Made by a program: the position numbers and the translations under genes
Shown: one piece after another, positions 1 through 7,130 of the stretch
Layout of the letters: each line of letters starts with the position of its first letter
Numbering within the stretch: position 1 is the stretch's first letter
Assembly: GCA_051004675.1 (NCBI GenBank)
Contig: JBPCKC010000108.1
Location: forward strand, 1-39,549
Length of the DNA stretch: 39,549 nt
Source of the DNA: JBDTSW01 sp051004675
GTDB taxonomy: Bacteria > Actinomycetota > Thermoleophilia > Solirubrobacterales > 70-9
Direction of reading: 5' to 3'
The notes under the pieces: model-generated
What the model was told of the DNA's origin: nothing
Databases searched by the model: none
The model's input: the letters and a program-made list of their open reading frames with translations, nothing else

Positions 1-1
1 C

Positions 2-616
2 AGGGTGGTCGAGCGGGGCGAGGACGGGCAGACCGTACGCCGCTGGCTCGAACGCGAGCTCTCCCCCGCTCGCATCCATCGCCGGCGCTGGGACGGGCGC
101 CTGCAGGACGGAGACGCGGCGCCCGACGGTGCCTACGCCTTCCGGGTCGGCCCGCTCGGCCACGCGGGCACCCCGGCCGGGAAGCTCGCGCTTCACGACC
201 ACCTGTTCCCGGTGGCCGGAGCGCACGCCTACGGCGACCCATTCGGCGAGCCCCGCAGCGGCGGCCGCGTGCACGAGGGCCAGGATCTGCCGGCGGCCTG
301 CGGGACCCCGCTGGTGGCGTCCCGCGGCGGCCGCGTCCAGGCGCAGGGCTACAGCGACGCCCTCTACGGCCACTGGGTCCTGGTTGACGGCTTGGCGTCA
401 CAGCGCGACTACTTCTACGCGCACCTGCAGGCACCAACCCCGCTTGCCGAGGGCGAGCGCGTGCACACCGGCGAGCCGGTCGGCGCCGTCGGCATGACCG
501 GCAACGCGCGCTCGGAGTTCTGCCAACTGCACCTCGAGCTCTGGCCCGCCGGCTACCGCAACGGCAACCCCGAGGACCCGGCGCCGCTGCTGCGGGCCTG
601 GGACGAGTTCTCCTGA
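2..616 (+). CDS. M23-family metallopeptidase, 5' partial
   Basis: The reading frame is open to the left edge, so the true start lies outside the window; the GTG at 5 is only the first in-frame candidate. The first ~50 visible residues (DGRLQDGDAAPDGAYAFRV) resemble a FlgD/Ig-like fold. The rest is a LytM/M23 domain: HEGQD (zinc-ligand HxxxD) near residue 90 and QLHLEL (HxH) near residue 173, so both zinc motifs are kept. Known family role: cutting peptidoglycan cross-bridges outside the membrane, or binding as a regulator. A signal peptide would be upstream and cannot be seen. It ends 58 bp before the flippase gene on the same strand. Family assignment is firm; substrate is unknown. Confidence 0.85.
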   Translation, partial: RVVERGEDGQTVRRWLERELSPARIHRRRWDGRLQDGDAAPDGAYAFRVGPLGHAGTPAGKLALHDHLFPVAGAHAYGDPFGEPRSGGRVHEGQDLPAACGTPLVASRGGRVQAQGYSDALYGHWVLVDGLASQRDYFYAHLQAPTPLAEGERVHTGEPVGAVGMTGNARSEFCQLHLELWPAGYRNGNPEDPAPLLRAWDEFS

Positions 617-661
617 TCCGGCGAGAGCGCGCGGCATGGGCTGAGCTGCGCGGCCGATCGC

Positions 662-667
662 TACGGT
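662..667 (+). promoter_or_regulatory. Leaderless -10 box (TACGGT) before flippase gene
   Basis: TACGGT fits the actinobacterial TAnnnT -10 pattern and ends 7 nt before the GTG at 675, where transcription would begin. No Shine-Dalgarno sequence is visible. The same arrangement recurs before many genes in this window. Confidence 0.5.
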
Positions 668-674
668 GCCCCGC

Positions 675-2081
675 GTGAGCTCGGACCGCGCCCTCGAGGA
701 CACCCGCAGCTACGGCCGCGCCGCCGGCCTACTGACGATCGCGCTGGGCTCGGCCGGAGTGCTCGCGTACCTGTTCTTCGCCTTCGCCTCGCACAGCCTC
801 TCCCGCGACGAGTACGGCGAGATCGTCGTCCTCTGGTCGGTCGTCTTCGTCGCCGCCTCGACCCTGTTTCGGCCGATCGAGCAGCTGCTCTCGCGCACGC
901 TTGCCGAGCGCGAGCAGGTCGGCGAGGACTCCGGCCACGTGCTTCGCGTCGCCGCCCTGATCCAGATCTCCCTGACCGTGCTGGCGCTGCTCGCCCTGAT
1001 GGTCCTGCGCGGTCCGATCCAGGGCAACCTGCTGGAGGGCGGGGACGTGCTCTTCTGGGTCCTGGTCGTCTCGCTGTTCGGCTTCGGCGGGGCCTACTAC
1101 GCCCGCGGCTTCCTTGCCGGGCGCCGGCGCTTCGCGCTCTACGCGTCGCTGCTGATACTCGAAGGGCTCGCCCGCCTCGGCTTCGCGCTCGCCGTCGCCG
1201 TCGGGATCGCCGACGGCGTCGACGCCGTGGCCATCGGGATCGCGGTGGCTCCGCTCGCAGGTCTGCTGGTGACGCCGCTTGCATTGCGGCACCGCCATTC
1301 GGTCCCGGCGGTTGCACCGGTGGAAAAGGCGGCCGCCGGCGCCGAGGACGCGGCGCCTTCAGGCCGGATCGAGGAGCCCGAGTTCACGCTCTCGCGAGGT
1401 GGGGCCTTCGCCGCTGCCGTGCTCGTGATGATGCTCAGCGAGCAGGTGATCGTCGGCTCCGGCGTGCTCTTCGTGCGCGCCAGCGAGGGCGCCGCTGCCG
1501 CAGGCTTCATCTTCAACGTGCTGATGGTCGCGCGGGCGCCGCTGATGCTGTTCCAGGCGATCGCCGCCAGCCTCCTCCCCCACCTCACGCGGCTGCGAGC
1601 CCGCGGCGACGAGAGCGGCAAGGAGGGCTTCCGGATGTCGGTCAACACCACCCTGATCACGATCGCCGGCTTCGCCACCCTCACCACTCTCGGGGTGCTC
1701 GCGATCGGCCCCGAGGTGATGCAACTCGCCTTCGGCGAGAAGTTCGAGTACGACCGCACCGGCCTCGCGATCGTCGCCGTCGGCATGGGCTGCTACCTCT
1801 CGGCGGCGGCGCTCAACCAGGCCGCGCTGGCCCAGGGGCAGGCGCGGCGCGCCGCCCTCTGCTGGGCCAGCTGCGCGGTGCTCTTCCTCGCCTGGAACCT
1901 GGTCTCGCCGCTGGATGCCTTCCGCAACGTCGAGGTCGGCTTCGCCGGCGCCGCGGCGCTGCTCTCCGGGCTCCTCTACGCGATCTACTCGCGCCCCCAC
2001 CCCATCGCCGCGGACACGTTCGAGCCCGACTCCCCCCGCGAGATCGAAGCGAGGCTGGCGACGGCGGACGAAGTGGCGTAA
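675..2081 (+). CDS. Oligosaccharide flippase, MOP superfamily (Wzx/MATE-like)
   Basis: A 468-residue polytopic membrane protein with roughly 12 hydrophobic segments. The N-terminal part (SRDEYGEIVVLWSVVF, then FRPIEQLLSR) is typical of polysaccharide-biosynthesis flippases, which turn lipid-linked glycans over the cytoplasmic membrane. A charged loop near residues 215-240 splits the protein into two six-helix halves, as in the family. GTG at 675 was preferred to GTG at 666 because the -10-like TACGGT ends 7 nt before 675, which predicts a leaderless message; 666 would fall inside that box. It is far from the main glycan island but could serve it or a different polymer. The cargo cannot be read from sequence. 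Confidence 0.8.
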   Translation: MSSDRALEDTRSYGRAAGLLTIALGSAGVLAYLFFAFASHSLSRDEYGEIVVLWSVVFVAASTLFRPIEQLLSRTLAEREQVGEDSGHVLRVAALIQISLTVLALLALMVLRGPIQGNLLEGGDVLFWVLVVSLFGFGGAYYARGFLAGRRRFALYASLLILEGLARLGFALAVAVGIADGVDAVAIGIAVAPLAGLLVTPLALRHRHSVPAVAPVEKAAAGAEDAAPSGRIEEPEFTLSRGGAFAAAVLVMMLSEQVIVGSGVLFVRASEGAAAAGFIFNVLMVARAPLMLFQAIAASLLPHLTRLRARGDESGKEGFRMSVNTTLITIAGFATLTTLGVLAIGPEVMQLAFGEKFEYDRTGLAIVAVGMGCYLSAAALNQAALAQGQARRAALCWASCAVLFLAWNLVSPLDAFRNVEVGFAGAAALLSGLLYAIYSRPHPIAADTFEPDSPREIEARLATADEVA

Positions 2082-2100
2082 TCCGCGGAAGCCACCCAGA

Positions 2101-2232
2101 CCCCGCACGCCCGGACGCGGAAGCACAAAAAAATGTCTGCGGTGTAGCCGCGGACCATTGATTCAGGCGAGAGCGGAGGACGTGGCGGGATGTATTCCGC
2201 CCTGCCACCAGCCCGCGTCCGGGCGTGCGGGG
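2101..2232 (+). ncRNA. Candidate structured RNA closed by a perfect 20-bp stem
   Basis: Positions 2101-2120 and 2213-2232 are perfect inverted repeats of 20 bp enclosing 92 nt. Beyond a 3x3 internal loop, four more pairs form (2094-2097 with 2236-2239). Inside are two hairpins: 2135-2155 (8 bp, loop UGUAG) and 2184-2201 (7 bp, tetraloop UGUA). Each has a G-U pair when read on the plus strand but an A-C mismatch when read on the minus strand, so a plus-strand RNA folds better. It lies between convergent genes (flippase and guaA). It does not match tRNA, SRP RNA, RNase P RNA or tmRNA as far as I can tell. Alternatives: a 6S-like RNA, a large bidirectional terminator, or a MITE with terminal inverted repeats (no target duplication seen). 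Confidence 0.45.
2127..2155 (-). terminator. Possible intrinsic terminator of guaB3-guaA
   Basis: On the minus strand the hairpin at 2155-2135 is followed by A and then seven U (2133-2127), the layout of an intrinsic terminator about 95 nt after the guaA stop. One C-A mismatch weakens the stem on this strand. It shares sequence with the RNA candidate on the opposite strand. Confidence 0.4.
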
Positions 2233-2248
2233 GGCGGGTCCTAGCCCG

Positions 2249-3931
2249 CTATTCCCACTCGATCGTGGCGGGGGGCTTCGAACTGATGTCGAGCGCCACG
2301 CGGTTGACGCCGGGGACCTCGTTGATGATCCGGTTGGAGACGCGCTCGAGCAGGTCGTAGGGCAGGCGGGCCCAGTCGGCGGTCATCGCGTCCTGTGAGG
2401 TCACGGCGCGGATCACGATCGGATAGGCGTAGGTGCGGCCATCGCCCTGGACGCCGACCGAGCGGACCACCGGTAGCACGCAGAACGACTGCCAGAGGTC
2501 GCGGTAGAGGCCGGCGGCGCGGATCTCCTCCTGGAGCACGGCGTCGGCGTCGCGGAGGATGTCGAGGCGCTCGCGGTTGACCTCGCCGCCGACGATCCGG
2601 ATCCCGAGGCCTGGTCCGGGGAATGGTTGGCGCCAGACCAGGCGGTCGGAGAGCCCGAGCTCGGCGGCGACCGCGCGGACCTCGTCCTTGAACAGCATCC
2701 GCAGCGGCTCGACCAGGTCGAACCCGAGGTCCTCGGGGAGGCCACCGACGTTGTGGTGGGACTTGATCGTGTCGGCGCCGCGGCCGTCGCCGCCGGACTC
2801 GATCACGTCTGAGTAGAGCGTGCCCTGGACCAGGTAGCGCACGTCGGCCAGCCGCTCGGCCTCGCCCTCGAACACACGGATGAACTCCTCGCCGATGATC
2901 ATCCGCTTGCGCTCGGGATCCTCGATCCCCGCGAGCCGCGCGAGAAAACGCTCCTCGGCATCGACGTGCAGGAGGTTGACGCCGAGCTCGCGCATCGACT
3001 CGACCACCTGCTCGGCCTCGTTCTTTCGCATCAACCCGTGGTCGACGAAGACGCAGGTGAGCTGCTCGCCGATCGCCCGATGGACGAGGGCCGCCGCGGT
3101 TGCCGAGTCGACGCCGCCGGAGAGGCCGCAGATCACCCCGGCGTCGCCGACCTGGGCGCGCACGCGCTCGACCTGCTCGTCGATCACCGAGGCCGGCGAC
3201 CACTGCTCGGCGCAGCCCGCGATCTGGCGCAGGAAGCGGTCGAGGATCTGCTGGCCGTAGGGCGTGTGAGCGACCTCGGGGTGAAACTGGATCCCGTAGA
3301 GACCGCGATCGATGTTCTCGAGCGCGGCAACCGGCGAGCCGGGGCTGGCGGCAAGGGCGGCGAAGCCCTGGGGGGCCTCGAAGACCGAGTCGCGATGGCT
3401 CATCCAAGCCTGCTGGGTCTCGGGCAGGCCGGCGAGCAATCGGCCACCACCAGCGGAGAGGGTGAGCTCGGTGCGCCCGAACTCGCCCGCCTCCGCCGGC
3501 TCGACCCGGCCGCCGAGCGAGCGCACCATCGCCTGCATCCCGTAACAGATGCCGAGCACCGGGATCTCGAGCTCGAGCAGACCCTGACGCAGCTCCGGAG
3601 CGCCCTCGGAGTAGACCGACGCCGGTCCGCCGGAGAGCACCCGGGCAGCCGGGCGGCGCTCGGCGATCAGCTCGAGATCGGTGTCGTGGGGCAGCAGCTC
3701 GGCGTAGACCCCGCACTCGCGGATCCGCCGGGCGATCAGCTGCGAGTACTGGCCGCCGAAGTCGAGGACCAGCACCTCCTCGTGGACGGTCTCGGGGGGC
3801 GTTACCCCGAGCGCCTCCTCGGAGACGATGTCCTCGCCGCCCGCCGCCGCCGGCGGCAGCCCGTCCACCTGATCGCCCAGCCGCACCTCCGCCCGGCCAT
3901 CGGCCTCGGGGGCGATCGGGCGGCTAGTCAT
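2249..3931 (-). CDS. guaA: GMP synthase (glutamine-hydrolysing)
   Basis: Converts XMP to GMP with glutamine and ATP, the last step of guanine nucleotide synthesis. The 560 residues hold a class I glutamine amidotransferase domain (VLDFGGQYSQLIARR near 55-69; nucleophile Cys129 in GICYGMQA; FHPEV histidine/glutamate near 217), an ATP-pyrophosphatase domain with the PP-loop GLSGGVDSA near 268, and the C-terminal dimerisation domain ending in the family-typical TIEWE. The ATG at 3931 overlaps the guaB3 stop by 8 bp, so the two are translationally coupled. The first ~50 residues are an acidic, proline/alanine-rich extension absent from standard GuaA; no ATG, GTG or TTG lies between it and the catalytic domain, so it is probably really translated. 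Confidence 0.97.
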   Translation of the reverse strand: MTSRPIAPEADGRAEVRLGDQVDGLPPAAAGGEDIVSEEALGVTPPETVHEEVLVLDFGGQYSQLIARRIRECGVYAELLPHDTDLELIAERRPAARVLSGGPASVYSEGAPELRQGLLELEIPVLGICYGMQAMVRSLGGRVEPAEAGEFGRTELTLSAGGGRLLAGLPETQQAWMSHRDSVFEAPQGFAALAASPGSPVAALENIDRGLYGIQFHPEVAHTPYGQQILDRFLRQIAGCAEQWSPASVIDEQVERVRAQVGDAGVICGLSGGVDSATAAALVHRAIGEQLTCVFVDHGLMRKNEAEQVVESMRELGVNLLHVDAEERFLARLAGIEDPERKRMIIGEEFIRVFEGEAERLADVRYLVQGTLYSDVIESGGDGRGADTIKSHHNVGGLPEDLGFDLVEPLRMLFKDEVRAVAAELGLSDRLVWRQPFPGPGLGIRIVGGEVNRERLDILRDADAVLQEEIRAAGLYRDLWQSFCVLPVVRSVGVQGDGRTYAYPIVIRAVTSQDAMTADWARLPYDLLERVSNRIINEVPGVNRVALDISSKPPATIEWE

Positions 3932-5129
3932 CGTCTACGGCTGCTCCGTTCGCGACCCGCGCCTTGCCGTTGGAGCCCATCCCCACGGACTGCTGGCGCT
4001 GGAGCTGCTTGCCCTCGGTCTGCAGCGACGGCGCGACCATCACCTCGGCCCGCTGGAAGTCGCGAATGTCCTCGTAGCCGCAGGTCGCCATCGAGGTGCG
4101 CAGGGCGCCCATCAGGTTGAAGGTGCCGTCGTTCTCGTGGGCGGGGCCGAGCAGGATCTCCTCGAGCGTGCCGTCCTGCTGGGTGGTCACCCGGGTGCCG
4201 CGGGGAAGCGAGGGGTGGAAGGTCGCCATCCCCCAGTGATAGCCGCGTCCAGGGGCCTCCTTGGCGCGCGCCATCGGCGAGCCGACCATGACCGCGTCGG
4301 CGCCGCAGGCGATCGCCTTGGAGATGTCGCCGCCGGTGCGCATGCCGCCGTCGGCGATCACGTTGCAGTACTCGCCCGTCTCGAGCATGTGTTGAGCGCG
4401 GGCGGCGGCGACGTCGGCGATCGCCGTCGCCTGCGGGACGCCGATGCCGAGCACGCCGCGCGTGGTGCACGCGGCCCCGGGCCCGACCCCGACGAGAACG
4501 CCGGCGGCGCCCGTGCGCATCAGGTGAAGCCCGGTGTTGTAGGAGGCGCAGCCCCCGACGATGCAGGGCACGGGGACCTCGGCGATGAACTCCTTGAGGT
4601 TGAGCGGCTCGGCCTTGGACGAGACGTGCTCGGCGGAGATCACGGTGCCCTGGATCACCAGCACGTCGAGCCCGGCCTCGAGCGCGACCTCGTAGTACTC
4701 GGTGACCTTCTGCGGGGTCAGCGAGCCGGCGGCGACGGCGCCGGCGGCCTTGATCTCCTCGATGCGCTTGGCGATCAGCGCCGGGTCCACCGGCGCCTCG
4801 TAGATCTCCTGCATCAGGTTCGTCGCCTCGTGGGGCGGCACCTTGGCGATGCGTTCGAGCTGCTCGTCGGCGTCCTCGTAGCGCGACCAGATGCCCTCGA
4901 GGTTGAGGACCCCCAGGCCACCCTGGGCGCCGATCATGCCGGCGGTGGCCGGGCTCACGACCCCGTCCATGGCGGAGGCGAGCAGGGGCAACTCGAAGCG
5001 GTAGTGCCCGAGCGTCCAGGAGATGTTGACGTCGTCGGGGTCGCGCGTTCGCCGCGAGGGAACGATCGCGATGTCGTCGAAGCCGTATGCCCGGCGGCCC
5101 TTCTTGCCGCGGCCGATCTCTACTTCCAC
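3924..5129 (-). CDS. guaB3: GuaB3-type IMP dehydrogenase-family protein
   Basis: A 401-residue TIM-barrel protein of the IMPDH/GMP reductase family without the CBS (Bateman) insertion. The catalytic-loop cysteine is Cys221 in GPGAACTTR, with IADGGMRTGGDI and GSPMARAKEAPG forming the phosphate-binding part. Sequence and size fit GuaB3, usually found beside guaB2 and guaA in Actinomycetota. A cyanobacterial GuaB3 has been reported to have IMPDH activity; in other phyla the role is unsettled. The GTG start at 5129 has GGAGGT at 5139-5144, spacing 9. It overlaps guaA by 8 bp. No CBS-containing guaB is in the window; whether one exists elsewhere decides if this is the main IMP-to-XMP enzyme. Confidence 0.9.
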   Translation of the reverse strand: MEVEIGRGKKGRRAYGFDDIAIVPSRRTRDPDDVNISWTLGHYRFELPLLASAMDGVVSPATAGMIGAQGGLGVLNLEGIWSRYEDADEQLERIAKVPPHEATNLMQEIYEAPVDPALIAKRIEEIKAAGAVAAGSLTPQKVTEYYEVALEAGLDVLVIQGTVISAEHVSSKAEPLNLKEFIAEVPVPCIVGGCASYNTGLHLMRTGAAGVLVGVGPGAACTTRGVLGIGVPQATAIADVAAARAQHMLETGEYCNVIADGGMRTGGDISKAIACGADAVMVGSPMARAKEAPGRGYHWGMATFHPSLPRGTRVTTQQDGTLEEILLGPAHENDGTFNLMGALRTSMATCGYEDIRDFQRAEVMVAPSLQTEGKQLQRQQSVGMGSNGKARVANGAAVDDD

Positions 5130-5171
5130 TGCCTAATTACCTCCAGGCGATCATCCATGGACGAAGCATCC

Positions 5172-5177
5172 AGGCTA
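5172..5177 (-). promoter_or_regulatory. Candidate -10 box (TAGCCT) of guaB3-guaA
   Basis: On the minus strand TAGCCT (TAnnnT pattern) lies about 43 nt before the guaB3 start, giving a ~35-nt leader that contains the GGAGGT ribosome site. It sits just downstream of the intrinsic terminator of the preceding operon, as expected for an independent promoter. No convincing -35 box was found. Confidence 0.35.
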
Positions 5178-5193
5178 TGCGTGGGCGCGGACG

Positions 5194-5216
5194 AAAAAGC
5201 CCCGCTGTCGCGGGGC
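5194..5216 (-). terminator. Intrinsic terminator of the HU-pyrF-...-methyltransferase operon
   Basis: On the minus strand a perfect 7-bp stem (GCCCCGC/GCGGGGC at 5199-5216, loop GACA) is followed by five U (5198-5194). It lies about 90 nt after the methyltransferase stop at 5306 and 65 nt before guaB3. It could also act as an attenuator for read-through into guaB3; see findings. Confidence 0.85.
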
Positions 5217-5305
5217 CTAAAAGCCGGAAAATGCGGGCTCTGCGGGCGGTTTCCCAACGCCCCGGCGATGATAACAGCGGTAAACCGACCCGCGAGGGGA
5301 CGCCC

Positions 5306-6082
5306 TCAGCCCGGCCGGCGGGCGGAGAACGCGGCGGAGAACTGACGCATCCGCCTCTCCGCCGGGGAGCGGAACCGCGCAATCCGCTCGACGTTCGTGA
5401 ACCCGGCCGTCGACAGCCAGGCCGCGAGTCCGGCCAGGTTGGGAACCCACCAGTTGAAGTCCGAGTAGGCAGCCTGGAACGAGGCGGCGGGCTTGCCGGG
5501 CGAGGTGAGGGTCAGCCGCATGGAGAACGGCTCGAGAATGCGGATCTCGCCGCCGGGGACGAGGCAATCGTAGAGCCGTTCGAGGGCGTGGACCGGATTC
5601 CTGAGGTGGAGGAGGATCGCCCCCGAGAAGACGAAGTCGACCGGGCCTCCGATCGCCTCGGGGGTGACGTCGTAGACGTTCGAGATCACTCGCCGGGCGT
5701 TCGACCCAAGCGCCTCGGAGGCAATCCGAAAGCCCTTGCCGAGCTCGATCCCCCACTCCCGCACGGCCCGCTCGAGCCGCTCGCGGTGAACCGGCGGCCA
5801 CTCGGCCGACTCGATCGTGTCGACGTCGATGGCGACGACATCCGCGCCCCGCTTCTCCATCTCGAAGGTCCAGAACCCGTCGAACGCGCCGACGTCGAGT
5901 GCCCGGCCGGCCATGCGGTCCCGGAGGACTCGCGGGGCCGCGTCCCTGAGGTCGATCCGCCCTGGCGTAACCACGCCGGGGGCGAGCTCGATCGTGTGGT
6001 ACCAGACCGGGTTGTCCCGGACGGCCGCGGCCAGATCGGTCGGCGTGGCCGCCGGGCCGCGCTGATCGTCGTCAGCGCTCAC
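5306..6082 (-). CDS. Class I SAM-dependent methyltransferase, CmoB/DUF1698-like
   Basis: A 258-residue protein. The N-terminal block WYHTIELAPGVVTPG (residues 27-41) followed by a Rossmann SAM site (ALDVGAFDGFWTFEME near 61-76, acidic strand-2 end VVAIDVD) resembles the CmoB-like group often found in glycan clusters and commonly named as tRNA wobble-uridine enzymes. It is a paralogue of the gene at 25197-26018. The GTG start at 6082 directly abuts the stop of the PfkB kinase (TGAGTG), so it is the last gene of that operon; a strong terminator follows. The substrate is unknown; small-molecule or sugar methylation is as likely as tRNA modification, and true CmoB proteins are longer. Confidence 0.75.
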   Translation of the reverse strand: MSADDDQRGPAATPTDLAAAVRDNPVWYHTIELAPGVVTPGRIDLRDAAPRVLRDRMAGRALDVGAFDGFWTFEMEKRGADVVAIDVDTIESAEWPPVHRERLERAVREWGIELGKGFRIASEALGSNARRVISNVYDVTPEAIGGPVDFVFSGAILLHLRNPVHALERLYDCLVPGGEIRILEPFSMRLTLTSPGKPAASFQAAYSDFNWWVPNLAGLAAWLSTAGFTNVERIARFRSPAERRMRQFSAAFSARRPG

Positions 6083-7081
6083 TCAGGAGACCAAAGCGCT
6101 AGCGTCGAGCTCGCTGACCTGCACTGCCCCGGCCAGGCGCCCGACCTCGCGTCGATCAAGGGTGCCCGCGCCGAAGTGCTGGGTCGACTGGGCGCCCGCC
6201 GCCACCCCGTGCGCAAGGCAGTCCCGAGGAGCGCGGCCGTCGTAGCGGGCCGCGACGTAGCCCGCCAGGAAGGCATCACCGGACCCGACCGTCGAGACGG
6301 GCTCGAGCGGATCGATCTCGACCTCATAGCGGGTGCCGTGCGGAGCCTCGCCGGCCTTCCGGCCGAGCGGGGCGCCGTTTGCCTCCTCCCCCACGATCGC
6401 TACGCAGCCATGGGTGCGGGTGATGATCGCCTCCCCCGCCCCCAGCTCGATCAGGCGCTCGAGGCCCGCGGCGAGGTCGGCCGGCCCGTCGAACTCGTGG
6501 CCGACGGCGCCCTCGGCCTCGAGGACGTTCGGCGCCACGACCGCCGGATGCGCCCGCAGGCCGGTCTTCATCGGCTCGCCGTCGCAGTCGAGCACCGTCA
6601 GAACACCGCGCTCGCGTAGCCCTGAGATCAGGCGCGCGTAGATGTCCGGGTCGACCCCGGGAGGGATGCTGCCCGCGATCACGCAGATCGTGGCGCCCTG
6701 GGCGAGGTAGAGGAGCTTCTCGCAGAACGACTCGATCTCCCGCCCGGAGACCTCCGGGCCGCGCTCGTTGATCTCGGTCTGCTCCCCGTTGGTCGGGTCG
6801 ATGACGGCAAGGTTGGTGCGCGACTCGCCCTCGATACGGGTGAAGTCGTTGAGGATCGACGCCGCCGCCAGGAGCTCGAGGATGCGCGTGCCCGTCGCGC
6901 CCCCGGCGAGGCCGGTGGCGATCACGGGCTTGCCGAGAAGCTTGAGGGCACGGGCGACGTTCACGCCCTTGCCGCCCGCCATCGTCGTCGCCTCGACCGC
7001 CCGGTGGCGGCGACCGAGCCTGAAGTTCGGCACTGCCACGGTCCTGTCGATCGCGGCGTTGAGCGTGACGGTGAGAATCAA
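6083..7081 (-). CDS. PfkB-family sugar kinase, 1-phosphofructokinase-like
   Basis: 332 residues with both PfkB signatures: the N-terminal glycine motif GGKGVNVARALKLLG (36-50) and the C-terminal ATP/catalytic motif TVGSGDAFLAGY near 280, whose Asp is the general base. The start MILTVTLNAAID and overall layout match the FruK/LacC/PfkB-2 branch, which phosphorylates fructose 1-phosphate, tagatose 6-phosphate or fructose 6-phosphate. No PTS gene or isomerase is nearby to settle the substrate. The start is TTG at 7081 with AGGA a few bases upstream. It follows the D,D-carboxypeptidase by 49 bp and abuts the methyltransferase. Confidence 0.85.
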   Translation of the reverse strand: MILTVTLNAAIDRTVAVPNFRLGRRHRAVEATTMAGGKGVNVARALKLLGKPVIATGLAGGATGTRILELLAAASILNDFTRIEGESRTNLAVIDPTNGEQTEINERGPEVSGREIESFCEKLLYLAQGATICVIAGSIPPGVDPDIYARLISGLRERGVLTVLDCDGEPMKTGLRAHPAVVAPNVLEAEGAVGHEFDGPADLAAGLERLIELGAGEAIITRTHGCVAIVGEEANGAPLGRKAGEAPHGTRYEVEIDPLEPVSTVGSGDAFLAGYVAARYDGRAPRDCLAHGVAAGAQSTQHFGAGTLDRREVGRLAGAVQVSELDASALVS

Positions 7082-7130
7082 ATTCCTGACAGACCTCTCT
7101 CCCCGACGGGCACTCTAGCCGCCCGGCCAG

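Noticed and set aside
2101..2232. Reading the palindrome as an IS or MITE with terminal inverted repeats
   Set aside because: Not excluded, but no target-site duplication is visible at the edges and the strand-biased G-U pairs fit an RNA better; kept as an alternative only.
2241..3716. Long Arg-rich open frame on the minus strand over guaA
   Set aside because: A high-GC shadow of guaA with low-complexity Arg/Pro/Gly composition and no domain.
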